In this document: in pieces, positions 31,427 through 42,900 of the stretch
Layout of the letters: the number at the start of each line of letters is the position of its first letter
How positions within the stretch are numbered: position 1 is the first letter of the stretch
NCBI GenBank assembly: GCA_010405405.1
Contig: MU004232.1
Span: 1,507,481-1,571,480, forward strand
Length of the DNA stretch: 64,000 nt
Direction of reading: 5' to 3'
Origin: Microthyrium microscopicum
Taxonomy: Eukaryota > Ascomycota > Dothideomycetes > Microthyriales > Microthyriaceae
Notes under the pieces: generated by a model
Seen by the model: only the letters and a program-made list of their open reading frames with translations
What the model was told of the DNA's origin: nothing
Database searches by the model: none
Made by a program: the position numbers and the translations under genes

Positions 31427-33804
31427 ATGGCGAAGATGTTTACGAGGGGGAATAGCGAAAAGTTGCATCAGGCAGATGGAAGATGGGGAATCAAATTCGC
31501 ATGTCGATTGGGTATGAGTCTTGTCAGTGTGGCTGCAATTGCTCTTGCTGTCGTTACTCTCATTACGGGCAACTCAAGTTTTGCTCCCAAACCATTTCGA
31601 CAAGCTGGAGATGTCGTGATATACCTCCCATGTGTAAGCGAAAAGTTCCTTGATGATTAATCAGATTGTGCTGACAAGAAGTTCAGGATATTGTTTCCAT
31701 CCTGTGGAATATCACCTGCATCGTCTACTTCTTTTCGAAAAGAAAGCCACTGCTTCCAACTGCCACAGTAGTACTGCATTTCTGTCTGGCCATCATTTTC
31801 GCCATTACAGGAGTTTATGTAACTCTCGTAACTTGGACCGGATACAAGGGCCTCAGCGGCGATATATACAACGTCGACATGCTTGGAGAGCATCAAGTAA
31901 CATCGATTGAAGGCAATGCTGTAACTGTCAACGCTGGAAATGTCCACGATTGTCCGGCATTTCCAAGCTGCACTTCTCAACGGATGTGGCTCCAACAAGC
32001 TCAGCAGCGTGGACTTACTGCAGTCATTGGATCCATTTTGTTTGATCTGAGCTTGTATGTTCATACTGTGCCTATCATGAACTCAATGCTAACATCTTAT
32101 AGCTTCTTCCATTGTGCACTCTTCTTCCTAGGTCTCAACGATGCGGTATTTGGCGGTCGTGATCTTCTAAAGCGACGGCCAAAGCGAAAAGGCAAATCAT
32201 CACCAACCATGGAGGATTACAAACATGCAATGCGTGCCTCCGTGAGGGAAACGTCGCAATACGCTGATCCAGTTCCCATGTCAGCATTTAGAAAGGTCTA
32301 TGCTGACCTTCCTATTGGGCCCAGTCGACTAAGTGGAGCGGGCATCAAACCATATAGCAACCATAACTCTGGAGTGGCTTCACCTCGTCACATCGCCATT
32401 GACATGGATCCATACAGCTCTCAGCAACGTCTTTACAACGGACAGGATTTGTCACCCACACTTGACCGACCGGCTCGATCTTTACATCGCAGAAGTTCAA
32501 CACCACCCAGGAAATACGAGTCTCGTTCTAGAGAGAGACGCAGCCCTTCTCTAGGCTATCACGAGTCCGAATCCAGGAACCGCCGTAGCCACTCTCCTGG
32601 TTATTACAAATCTCACTCAAGGTCCCGCCGCAGCCGTTCTAGAGGCCACTATGAATCCGATTCCAAGAACCGTCGCAGTCGCTCTCGAAAGAGCCATGGA
32701 TCCCGCTCGCCAGCCCATCGCAGTCGCTCTCGGAGGAGCCATGTCTCTCGCTCACCAGCCCGTCGCAGTCGATCCCCCAGAAGACATGGCTCTCGCTCAC
32801 CATCACGGCATAGCCAGTCCCGCAAGAAGCGTGAGTCTTACACGTCAACTCACCGCAGCCATTCCCGGAAGCATGTAGCATCTCGTTCACCGTCTCGTCA
32901 CAGTCATTCTCACAAACACCACGACTCTCGCACGTCGAATCGGCGAAGTCGGTCTCCAGGTCATTATGAAAGTCGTAGCTCGAATCGACGCAATCACTCT
33001 CCAGGCTACTATGAAACCCGCCCCTCCCATCGAGCTAGTCATTCAAGATATTCCGACTCGCACAAAGCCGATCGACGCGGTCGCTCACCCAGACACGACC
33101 ACCGTCAAAGCAACCGAAGCAGCAGATCACCATCCAGACACAGCAAAAAGCGAATCAGCCGATCACCAGTCCCCCACTACGACTACTACGACGAGGAAGC
33201 AGAGTTAGAAAACGACATGCCGCCGCTACCACTCGAAGCCCAGTTCATGCCGAGCCCACAAGACTTTTCCTCCGACTCCGAGTCTGAAGAGAGCGAAGCA
33301 GAGGAAGAGACGGAAGTAGAAGAGGAGCCCAAGCAAGCGAACGAGAAAAGACCCCGTATGGCACACCGACCACGCTCCTACGACCGCATTTCCTACCTAC
33401 GGAACGCGCCATCCGCAGCCAACTACAAGGCAAACGGCACACCGGGCACAGTCATGACGCATGGGTTCGCTATGCCACCACGACACCATCGGTCACGTTC
33501 CCTGACGAGTATGCGATCTGTTCCTCCTGTCCCACCAATGCCGACTTACATGACGCGCGAGGAACTTGCCCTTTCGCAATCACAACAGGCCAAAGCAAGA
33601 GCGGCTCGTCCGCAGAATCGCCGGCATACTCTTAATGACAAATCAGCTAGCCAACACCAGAAAGTCTCAACGTACGGAGCACATCAGCATTACGTACCAT
33701 CGCCGGGAGTTGGATCGCCTACCTCGTCTACCAAGGGAGACCTTCCACGAAAGAAGAAGGCGCGAAGTGGAGTTGTGTCGAATAAGAGTAGCAGGAGAGC
33801 ATAA
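31427..33804 (+). CDS. tetraspan membrane protein with RS-repeat cytoplasmic tail, 758 aa
   Basis: Three exons: 31427-31633, 31687-32054, 32103-33804. The first ~200 residues hold four hydrophobic helices (LGMSLVSVAAIALAVVTLI; VVIYLPCDIVSILWNITCI; VVLHFCLAIIFAITGVYVTL; LTAVIGSILFDLSFFFHCAL), a MARVEL-like layout with both ends inside. The rest is a long cytosolic tail: about 15 units of a 15-residue repeat rich in Arg, Ser and His, an acidic block (SDSESEESEAEEETEVEEE), then a basic end. The second intron is exactly 48 nt and has no stop, so retention would add 16 residues in the fourth helix without a frameshift. Arg-Ser repeats are typical of splicing factors; their meaning on a membrane protein is unknown. 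Confidence 0.8.
32488..33168 (+). repeat. coding tandem repeat, ~45-bp unit (RS/RH-rich)
   Basis: About 15 degenerate units of about 45 bp encoding variants of RRSRSPGHYESRSSN. Early and late units keep the GYY/GHYES core; middle units are replaced by RSRSPxRHGSRSPS types. Units differ enough at DNA level that the array looks old. Confidence 0.8.
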
Positions 33805-34070
33805 GCGATTGTCGTTGATATTGGGTACACACATATAATAGATTCCTTAAATCATACAAATCATAACAACTTATTCCAGCAAGGAGGCTGGTCCAATGAC
33901 TGTGAACCTGACAAACTTGAACATCGATGAGCCTGGAAAGTTCTCAATCTTGGCCAATACCCACCGTAGAAAGTGAAATCACTATGCAAATCCATCGTGG
34001 ATTTCTTCGCATTATATAAATAATCTGGTCTATTGAGTGAAAAGGGGGGTATCAATCGAACCATAACAAC

Positions 34071-36464
34071 CTAGAGCTCCAACTCCCCTCTAACGCCCCA
34101 TTTACCCACCATAGCCATAGCCTCATGATCACCACTTGCCAACTTCTCATTCTGCAGCACTCCAGCAATACACTTCCAGCCATCTCTGCTTCCACCCCAT
34201 CGAAGCATTTCGCTAGCAAATCGTTCTCCTGCAGCGCGGTCCGTTGCACGCTCACCACTCTCAAATACCTGCTTCCAGATTCGGCCTGCTACGGCTCTCG
34301 CGAATAGGTAGCTGTAGTAGGTGGCGCCATATCCATAGAGGTGGCCGAAATGACCTTCCCACGACGTTCCAGGTGGCTCAGGGAGCGTTGCGTTCGAATA
34401 GACGTCGTGGTATATTTCAGTCGTTTTACCAATCGAGGAATTTGAAGTCCAGTCCTTGTTCGAATGGAGCTCTTGATCTAGTAAAGCCATCATGATTTGA
34501 CCTTCCGTCTCTAGGCCTTGAAGTTTTCGTTCGATGGCTAATCGCTCTTCTACGAGCGCGAAAGGGAGGGGTTTGTTCGTCGCATAGTGACGCGCCCACA
34601 AGGCGAGAACTTGAGGTGCAAGCGCAAAATATTCCATCAGCACTGAAGGTAGCTCTGCAAGATCTGTTGCACATCGTGTGCCGGAAACGTTCTGGAGTTG
34701 TGTTTGACCAAGGATAGAATGTATTGCGTGTCCCATTTCGTGGAACAGAGTTTGTACATCGCGGAGAGAGAGCAGGCTTGGCCTGTCGTCAGAAACGGGG
34801 CGGTCAAAATCGCAAATCAACGCTATCGTCGGTAGTTGACGTACGACAGAAGCACGCTTATCAACTGAATATGCCAGCCCTTCCGTGGCTGCAGCTACAG
34901 CGTTGGGAAATGGATGAGCCTCTTCCGTAAATTCGGCGATCTCCTCAGCAGAGATGGCTCTTGCACAACGGAGCGTAAAGTGGGCCGGATTTTGGCTTTT
35001 ACCTTGTCTAGAGAACAAGTCACAGTACAATACTGCGACAATGTTATCAGACTCATCCACAACGTCGAGCCGTCGAACATCCTTCTGCCAGGTTTCACCT
35101 CGCAGTGTCTCTCGAGGAACCAATCTGATGCCGTACAATCTCTGAAAAAGTCTAGATAGACCTTGAAATACAGTCCCTAGAGAGAAATAGGAGGACAGTG
35201 CGTCTGGGGAGCGTATCCTAGTGGCAAGTCCAGCCATCAAGCGGCGAGCATAAAAATCCTTATCCCATGAATTAATGCGCCCAGGAAAATTGCTTGCATG
35301 AGCATCCGCCTTCTTAATTTCCAGTAACTGATCCAATTCATTGTCGACCACGGGCTGTGTATCGGCTTTCAAGGCATGAAGAAAGCTTCTCACGGCCTCG
35401 GGGGTTTTGGCCATCTTGTCAGCAAGAGCCATCTGGCCATAGTTACTATAACCGGCCAATTTGGCAAGCTTGGCTCTATAGTATAACAAGTCTTCCAGTC
35501 TTCGACGGTTATTATCAGCCGAGCTCCTGGTAGCCATATAGATTTCTCGTCTCGTATCTGGATCCTCTACAGTGGACAACGCCTCGTTGATTAGAGGTCC
35601 GGTAGTCGGTATTGACACCATTCCGAATCGCTTTTTCTCCCTGATGTATACCGGTGAAAAGCCATTGAGTCGTTTGGCTTTTAGGTGTATATTGAATGCC
35701 TTTGGCTGTCCAGCTTTTTCAGCAAATACAGTGCCAACCTCCGCAATCTGATTCGAAAGAGCAACAAAAGCGTTTCGGTCCTCATCTGAAAGATCTATGG
35801 CGGACTTGTTGAAATCTTTGAGCAGTATATTTGCCACTGTCCGTTCCTCCTCTGTCCAAGAATCAAAAACCTCGGGTATAGAAGCGGCTTTCTTGAGTTG
35901 TTCATTCAAGCCAGTGGTAGTATTCAGCTGGTTCATGTATTCAAACATTTGCGCGTATGCCTGCGTTGCCGCTTGCTGGAACTGCGGACTGGGATGTGTA
36001 GACCGTATGAAGTCTGCCAAATCAATGACGCGACACAGTAAATCACTCAGTCGGTCCAAGACTTTGACAATAGACTTGTATTCATCAGGCGACTCCATCG
36101 CCAACGTTTGATTTACCAACATGAAGCATTTTCTAATAGAATGTTGCGCGTACTCGAGAAAGCCCTCCGGACGATCCAGGTAGCGATTGCCAATCAACCC
36201 AGTGGAGCGTTCGCTATGCAATTCTTTGGCAGAAAAACCATTCCAGAAAGACCCCGAGTCGAATATCTTTCGGAGTGTATCATCGTCTTGAGAGGCTCGA
36301 GAAGCGTTGAAGGCCGGGGGCGATAAGGAGGACTCGAAGGTTGGAGATGCGACCGTGGAGGTGAGAGTGGAGGCATAGCGACGGGCAATTCTGGAGCGAC
36401 ATGAACTGCAGGTCCATGGTTGTTGTCGCTGTAGAGCTCTTAGAAGGTTGCCGGCGGCTCTCAT
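34071..36464 (-). CDS. oct1: mitochondrial intermediate peptidase OCT1, 797 aa
   Basis: Single exon. The start is ATG at 36464; the frame opens upstream only with TTG. The N-terminus MRAAGNLLRALQRQQPWTC with further Arg and Ser residues and no acids is a matrix-targeting presequence. The M3 metallopeptidase core contains the zinc motif HEMGH (residues 575-579) within TLFHEMGHAIHS, and the downstream ligand glutamate region TDLAELPSVLMEYFA. OCT1 removes an octapeptide from selected imported precursors after the main processing peptidase. Length matches fungal OCT1. Confidence 0.95.
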   Translation of the reverse strand: MRAAGNLLRALQRQQPWTCSSCRSRIARRYASTLTSTVASPTFESSLSPPAFNASRASQDDDTLRKIFDSGSFWNGFSAKELHSERSTGLIGNRYLDRPEGFLEYAQHSIRKCFMLVNQTLAMESPDEYKSIVKVLDRLSDLLCRVIDLADFIRSTHPSPQFQQAATQAYAQMFEYMNQLNTTTGLNEQLKKAASIPEVFDSWTEEERTVANILLKDFNKSAIDLSDEDRNAFVALSNQIAEVGTVFAEKAGQPKAFNIHLKAKRLNGFSPVYIREKKRFGMVSIPTTGPLINEALSTVEDPDTRREIYMATRSSADNNRRRLEDLLYYRAKLAKLAGYSNYGQMALADKMAKTPEAVRSFLHALKADTQPVVDNELDQLLEIKKADAHASNFPGRINSWDKDFYARRLMAGLATRIRSPDALSSYFSLGTVFQGLSRLFQRLYGIRLVPRETLRGETWQKDVRRLDVVDESDNIVAVLYCDLFSRQGKSQNPAHFTLRCARAISAEEIAEFTEEAHPFPNAVAAATEGLAYSVDKRASVVRQLPTIALICDFDRPVSDDRPSLLSLRDVQTLFHEMGHAIHSILGQTQLQNVSGTRCATDLAELPSVLMEYFALAPQVLALWARHYATNKPLPFALVEERLAIERKLQGLETEGQIMMALLDQELHSNKDWTSNSSIGKTTEIYHDVYSNATLPEPPGTSWEGHFGHLYGYGATYYSYLFARAVAGRIWKQVFESGERATDRAAGERFASEMLRWGGSRDGWKCIAGVLQNEKLASGDHEAMAMVGKWGVRGELEL

Positions 36465-37552
36465 TGTCTTATGCCATGGACGTGCAAGATTCGAAGTCCG
36501 AAAGGAGAAAGAGCGCAAGGAAGAATTCCAGTCCTAACCCTAGCTAGTTCCTCAACACCATTGCCATCACCACTTTTTGATCCTACTCAACTTTTTTCCT
36601 CCCAGAGCAAAAACTGCTAGATTCGAGAATTCACGCGTTGCTTTATCACATCTTTGTCTCAAATGAATTCAAGGAAGAGGTTGAATCCGGTGACACGCGT
36701 TTCTGTCGTGTTCTGGCTGCCGTTCGAAGCCGATGTGACCTGCTGCTGAACCAAACCACCCGGCCGTCATTGAAAATCAAGCTTTAACCCCACATTATGC
36801 CATTCTTGAGGTCACTGGTCGCGTACGATTAATACCGGATTTGGGGAAGGCAAGGGAAGGCTACATGCAAGGCTGACTGCGAAGTTGTAGAGACCATGCA
36901 ACACGTGGGGTCATTGGTGGCTGAGAGCTGGTATATCTTCACAAGCTACCAAGATGGATCTGCAATGTGCATACATCAAGCAGCGATTCCTGCATCCCAA
37001 CCTCAAGCTTTTTGGAAGTAGTCTCTGTGAGAGCCCGAAAGTCAGGAACGGTAAGCCCGTTGTCGGCCCACGTTCTTCCTGGCCTTGAACATGGTTCACT
37101 TGCAAACTCAGAACCATGGCTCGTCTTTCTGCCCTCGGTCTCATCTTACCTAAAAGGGCAGTTAGCTCACACGAGAAGATCTATTCAATCTCACCCTCGT
37201 TCAAAGTCGTATAGAAGTGGAGATAGCAGAGAGAAATTCACGTCACAAAAGCATCAAGCATAATACATGAGCAGAGTGGCAATCGTACCTCCAGAAAATT
37301 GGTACTTCGGCAACTCTCCAGCAGGAAGTGGATCTCGAAAGGAAGACTACCCAGACTTTCTTTTTTTAATTTTTGACTAGACTTCAAAGGATCCAACGCT
37401 GGGTCCACTCAGCCTAACACTCGCACCACGTTGATGTGATCACAAAGGTATAATAAGATTCACACCCCAGGTACTACTTTGAGGATTCAACGATCTCAAC
37501 CATCATTATTCTGCTGAGACTTTTGAGTCACTACTCGGCTTAAATTCTCCAG
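36465..37552. other. divergent intergenic stretch
   Basis: 1.09 kb between the starts of OCT1 and the sphingomyelinase-like gene; both promoters. The frame 36967-37263 shows nothing recognisable. Confidence 0.5.
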
Positions 37553-39684
37553 ATGGAAGGATACAATAGAAAGAGCATGACGATCCTCAAGTCTTCGGTT
37601 ATGGCACAAAGCCTCATCGCAGCTGTTCATGCTACAGCTCCCGGTCTATCCTCCTATGCGGTGACTGGATTTCCCACATCGGCTTTCTCATCATACTACT
37701 TTCTACCCGCAAGCCCAACTCAAGAAGCTCAACCCATCATCGTGGATCCAATATTGAATATAACGTTCCCATACAACCTTACCAACCCAGACACCATCCC
37801 TACTGTAGCTGGCGATCCTGTCCTGTATCCAGTACCTACGGCAATTTTATCAGCTGCTGCTCAAGCAGCTTACATTAATCAAGCAATCGCCAACGTAAGC
37901 ACCATCATCACAAACAATGGTACTGCCAGCAATTGCACAAAATGCATCAACGCCCTGGTTATAGGCCAGGCTGCCGCAAAGACTGCACCTTCGCTTGTGC
38001 CAAACGCTTTCATCAGCCTTTGCCAACAGTTCAAGTTCGCCAGCAATGCCAGCTGCGTTGAATCTTACCGTAATGATACTTTTGGAGCTGTCTGGACTCA
38101 AGTACTTGCTTTGGCCGACGTTAAAGGATCAGACGGCCAGTACATCTGCAACAACCTTGGGTTCTGCCCCAAGCCAGTCACTCTTCCCCTCAACATTACC
38201 AGCTGGTTCCCCAAGCCCAAGCCAGCAAATGCAACAGTACCTAAAGCAAGTGGTAAACGGGTCAAAGTTGCTCACTTGTCGGATTTCCATCTCGATACAC
38301 GATATGGAGTTGGCGCCGAAGCGAACTGCACATCAGCTTTGTGTTGCCGGAAGAACAACCCAAATCCTTCTGCACCAAAGGGGCAAGTTCTCCTGCCGGC
38401 GCCTTACTATGGAGCATTTGCCTGCGATTCTCCATATGCATTGGGTCTCGCCGCGCTTGAGTCCATTGGGCCATTGACAGGAACCAGCAAAACTGGCGAA
38501 GCTCTCGGATTCAGTATCTATACCGGCGATCTCGTTGCGCATGACCCCCAATCTCAACTCTCGCGAGCAATCACCGAATACACCGAAACCAGCGTCTACG
38601 GCATGTTTAAAACATACATGACAGGTCCCGTTTTCGCCGCTCTAGGGAACCATGACTCCAACCCAGAAAATATAGACGCGCCATACACCCTTCCCGGCGC
38701 TCTCGGCCAACAATCCAGCTGGAACTACCACCACATCTCCGCCCTCTGGCTCCACGAAGGCTGGATGGGTGCCAACGACGCCCTCTCCGCCGGCACCCAC
38801 TACGGCGGCTACTCCGTCAAGACCCACCTCGGCCTGCGCATCATCTCCTTCAACACAGATTTCTACTACCGCAGCAACTACTACATGTTCATCAACACCA
38901 CAGACCCAGACGCCTCAGGAACCTTCAAATGGATGATCAACGAGCTCCAAGCCGCCGAAGATGCCGGCGAACGAGTCTGGATCATCGGCCACGTACTCTC
39001 CGGCTGGGACGGTTCAAACCCACTGCCAAACCCCTCAGATTTGTTCTACCAAATCGTAGCTCGCTATGCACCACACGTAATTGCCAACATATTCTTCGGC
39101 CACACACACGAAGATCAATTCATGCTCTACTACTCCAACAACGGCACCGTACAAGACGCCGCACACGCGTTAACAACAGGCTGGGTCGGGCCAAGTATCA
39201 CACCACTAACGAACCTCAACTCCGGATACCGACTATACGAAGTTGACACTGGTGACTTTAACGTGTACGATGCATTCACATTCTACGCCAACGTCAGCAG
39301 TTTCCCCTCCTTCAATGGCTCTTTATCTACAGGACCAAGTTTCAAGTACGAGTACTCCACTCGCGACGCCTATGGACCAGCTGCGAACTGGCCAGCTTCT
39401 GCACCATTGAATGCGACATTCTGGCAGAAAGTCACTGAGGCGATGGCCGCGAACCATAGCCTTGTGAGCCTGCATAATACGTACCAAGGAAAGATGAGTA
39501 GCCTTAGTCCAAATTGCACGTCAGATGCATGTGCGAAGGCGAAGATCTGCTATATGCGTAGTGGAAGTGTTGCGTTGGGATCGCAGTGTCCGCAAGGGTA
39601 AGTTCCTCTCAAATATCTTAGCGAGCAATGCTAATGTGCGTTTCTAGATTTGCCTCTGTGCAAAGCCCTTTTAAGCCAACTTAA
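37553..39684 (+). CDS. secreted acid sphingomyelinase-like phosphodiesterase, 693 aa
   Basis: Two exons, 37553-39597 and 39648-39684; the tiny last exon gives the ending GFASVQSPFKPT. A hydrophobic start (VMAQSLIAAVHATA) serves as the signal sequence; several Met codons precede it, so the exact start is open. Next comes a saposin-B-like segment with paired cysteines (NCTKCINALVIG ... CQQFKFASNASC), then a calcineurin-like metallophosphoesterase: HLSDFHLDTRYG, YTGDLVAHD, ALGNHDSNPE, IIGHVLSGWDG and FFGHTHEDQF supply the two-metal ligands. This is the animal acid sphingomyelinase plan; the likely substrate is a sphingophospholipid headgroup, outside the cell or in the vacuole. More than ten N-glycosylation sequons. 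Confidence 0.92.
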
Positions 39685-40245
39685 GCGAGTTGCATTTAAT
39701 ATCGAAATATGATGATCGAAGAATGGAGATGGGTAATGAGTAATGTATATAAGACGAGATGAAGAAGAGCTTAGACATATAAGAGCATGGTCAAATGTTC
39801 CTGAATGATAATTTATTACTACAAAGCCTTGAATTCTTCTGCCTTCCCCGAATTGTGTCGCTTCTATGCATGATAGAAGTGCACGAGATCGATACTACGT
39901 GAGGTACGGCCGACATCAATCAGCCTAATCTAAGGGCTTTGAACTGCAGAATACAATACATCGCTGGCTAACAATGGGCTAATACTAGTCATTTTCCATT
40001 CCCTAACAAAAGAGAATAATACCCAACACAAAGTCGACCCAGCAAGCTATAAGACAACATAAAAACCAAGAACGTTGGATCCGGCTCATTTTCAGCCACT
40101 CAAAGAAAGGCTTTTGTATCATCCCTTTCATGACAGACCAGACCAAAACAAATACCCAATGCACAGCTATCGTGAGCTGCTGCCAGTGCCCCAATTACGC
40201 CTTGCTTGCATAGAAATCCCACAATCATTACATCAAACTGTACCA
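39685..40245. other. convergent intergenic stretch
   Basis: 561 bp of presumed 3' UTRs between two convergent genes; no other feature seen. Confidence 0.5.
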
Positions 40246-41987
40246 TTACATGTTCTTGCGAACAACAACAGTACGCTTGCTCTTTCGAACTACACGCTGC
40301 ACCACATGCTGACCATCAGCAGCGGCAGTATCATCACCCATTTCACTTGCAGCCTGTGATGACATGCCCGAGACATGGTGCGCTTCGGCATCCTCCGAGT
40401 TGCGAATAGAGCGAGCGACGAGAGACTGCGAGCTCTGGGGAGTTGGCAGATGCTTGATGCGCTTGACCAGACGCTGCTCGCCCTCTTCATCATCAAGCTC
40501 GGCAACATCGACGGCCTTGAGAATATTCTTTTCTTCCAGGAGGGTGTCTGCAACCTTCATCTTTTCCCAGCTGCGTTCGGCAACTGAGCTTTGGTCCGCA
40601 GCCATAGAGCATAGGGTATGGTGTAGCTCGCGAACAGTATTCTGGAGATCAACGATAGTGTCGGCTTGGTTCAGGTTTTCATCGCGAGCGAGGTGGATTT
40701 CTTCAGACAGAGCTGTGTTTGTCTCGTACAGGTCGGCAACTATAATTGAGTTAGCTCAAGAATTTGAAACAAGGCATGCTTTGTCTGTAATCTGGATAAC
40801 TTACCTTCTTTTCGCAGGGTGGAGAGGCCAGAGTTGAGTTCCTTTTCTTTGTCGAACCAGGTCCCTTGTACTTCGAGCAATTCAATGTTGGACTTCTCGA
40901 GCTGGCCCTCGAGAGAATCAATCCGATTCTTTTTAGTATCGACATCAGATTTCAAGAGCTCGAGATCAGAAGAAAGATCCTCCTTGACCTTGGTTGTCTC
41001 CTCATACTCAGAGAGAAGTGTATCGTGGTTCTCTTGCAGTTTGGCTAGCTTGGCGTCAGTTTTGGTAGCACGAGAAGTTGCCAATTTGGCATCGTGCTCC
41101 TTTTTGTTGTTTGCAGCGAGAAGCTTTTCGTTCTCTGCGGTCAGTTGTTGGACCATGTCCAAAAGGCGACGATCTTGATGGGCCAAATAATCTCTATCAG
41201 TCGTAAGAGCCTCATTTTCGGCAGTACGGTGAAGGATTTCCTGCTTTTCCCGATAGCAGAAATCCTAGAATGAAGTTAGCAAATGATTGCTGTCAAAAGA
41301 TGAAGGCTCAAAGGAGTTGCTATTGCGTCAGGGTAATAGGAGAAGAGTACTTACCAAAATATGGGCTGCAAGAGAAGGATTAGAGAGATCGGCAATCGAC
41401 TCGCCTGGCGCAATTTCTGCGAAAGTTTTGCGCAGATTCGTAAACACCTTACGGACATTGTTCATCATATCATCAAGAGACATTGTCGCTTCATTGTCAC
41501 CAAAGCCCAAAGCTCGAAGCTCAAGTGCCGTCGTATTTCGAATCTGAATAGCCTGTTCTTTCTCCACACTCAAACGAGTTATTTCCTCCTTCAAAGCATT
41601 GATCTCGACCTTGACCTGCACATCCGCAACACTCTCATTGTCCTCAGCATTAGCTGTAAAGGAGGGTGACGCAAAGCGAGAGTTAGGTGTAAAGTCGGTC
41701 TTGACAGTCAGATCTTCTGGAAGGACCCATTCGTTCTGGCCCATGGACGCCTTTTGACGTTGTGGACGGGATGGAGAGGCATTTTCTGGCTCAGTAGTGA
41801 GCAATTGATCGAGAGAGTACTTTTTGACCGAAGACACTCGTGGTGTTGGAGCAAGAGAACGCAGGGCAACTTCTTGACTAGTGAGGCGTTTGCGTTTCTG
41901 TGGTGGAACAGGAGTGGTGAATTCGGTGGAATCTATAGAAGCACGATTGCGGCGCTTGGAGCCCTGATTGAAGAAGACGCTATGCAT
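40246..41987 (-). CDS. coiled-coil protein with basic, nuclear-type ends, 528 aa
   Basis: Three exons: 41987-41355, 41264-40805, 40739-40246, joined in frame. The N-terminus is Ser/Thr/Pro- and Lys/Arg-rich (SKRRNRAS, PPQKRKRLTSQE are NLS-like). From about residue 130 to 400 the protein is a long heptad-rich coiled coil (VKVEINALKEEITRLSVEKEQ, LTAENEKLLAANNKKEHD), interrupted by LRALGFGDNEATMSLDDMM. The tail is acidic, then ends in a basic QRVVRKSKRTVVVRKNM. I do not recognise a named family; the plan would fit a chromatin, kinetochore or spindle-pole structural protein. Confidence 0.75.
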
Positions 41988-42900
41988 AACTGTGAGATTG
42001 AGGAAGAAAATTAAGGGATATGGAGCGATAATGGAGTGAGTTTTGAGAATGTAGACAGATCAGAGTATCAGAGGTGTTGGGGGGAGGAAGGTTGGAGATA
42101 TCAGATCATAGATGGGTCTGGTTGATGACGATGGCAAGCAATGACGATGGATGTGCGTTGATCTTGTTTGAACCAGATGTGGTAGGAGCTTTAGGAGGGG
42201 TGCGCAAGAGCAATCCTAGGCGACGACTGGGAAGGAGTTATTAAAGAAGTGTGCTGGCAAAATAGATGGCGACGAGGGTGATAATGGGAAATGCAGTGAC
42301 GACCAGGTAGACAAACTGTCACTAGAGCTGGTAGGTCGGCTTTGTTTATAGAAAAAAGTTGTCACCTCAAAAACCAACCTTTCTGTGTGAGGTGGCTTGA
42401 GTGACAAACTTGGCGTAAAAACAAATAAGAGACCTCATACCGTAGGCTGCAAGTATCCATTGTAACTTAGACATATTACATGAAACATTGGTCTGTGAGC
42501 CGTCAGTATTCAAGACATATCGCATGGCTGCATGACGATCTATCACTGCAAAATCCTAACCTCCCGAAAACAGCATCTACTATTTTAATAGCTAAGTCTA
42601 TACGGAATTTCAAGAGGGCGAAAACTTCATCAAGCATAAACCCGTAAGTAGTTGACGTCGTACATCTTTGCCATGGACAATGCTGGTGGTAAAAGGTACA
42701 GAGAGGCGGGTATTGGTGTCATATAAATCCATTGCACTGACAACAAAATCCACAACGCGCGATCCGACGAATCTCAGTATTCGTCCTTCTTGTTTGAAAA
42801 GACCTTTGCAGTTGTCTCAATGTGTACTGGGCTTTTTCGTTGATATGCAAGTAGAGCTGGAGTCGTCCAACATTTGGCGCAATTTTGTGTTCCCGATATT
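41988..42900. other. intergenic, no gene seen
   Basis: 913 bp upstream of the coiled-coil gene and downstream of the DUF1769 gene. A 16-bp string resembling the MITE end occurs at 42257 but has no partner. Otherwise nothing. Confidence 0.45.

Noticed and set aside
42257-42272. GGCAAAATAGATGGCG, close to the MITE terminal repeat
   Set aside because: No matching second end within several hundred bases and no target duplication; probably chance or a fragment too short to support.
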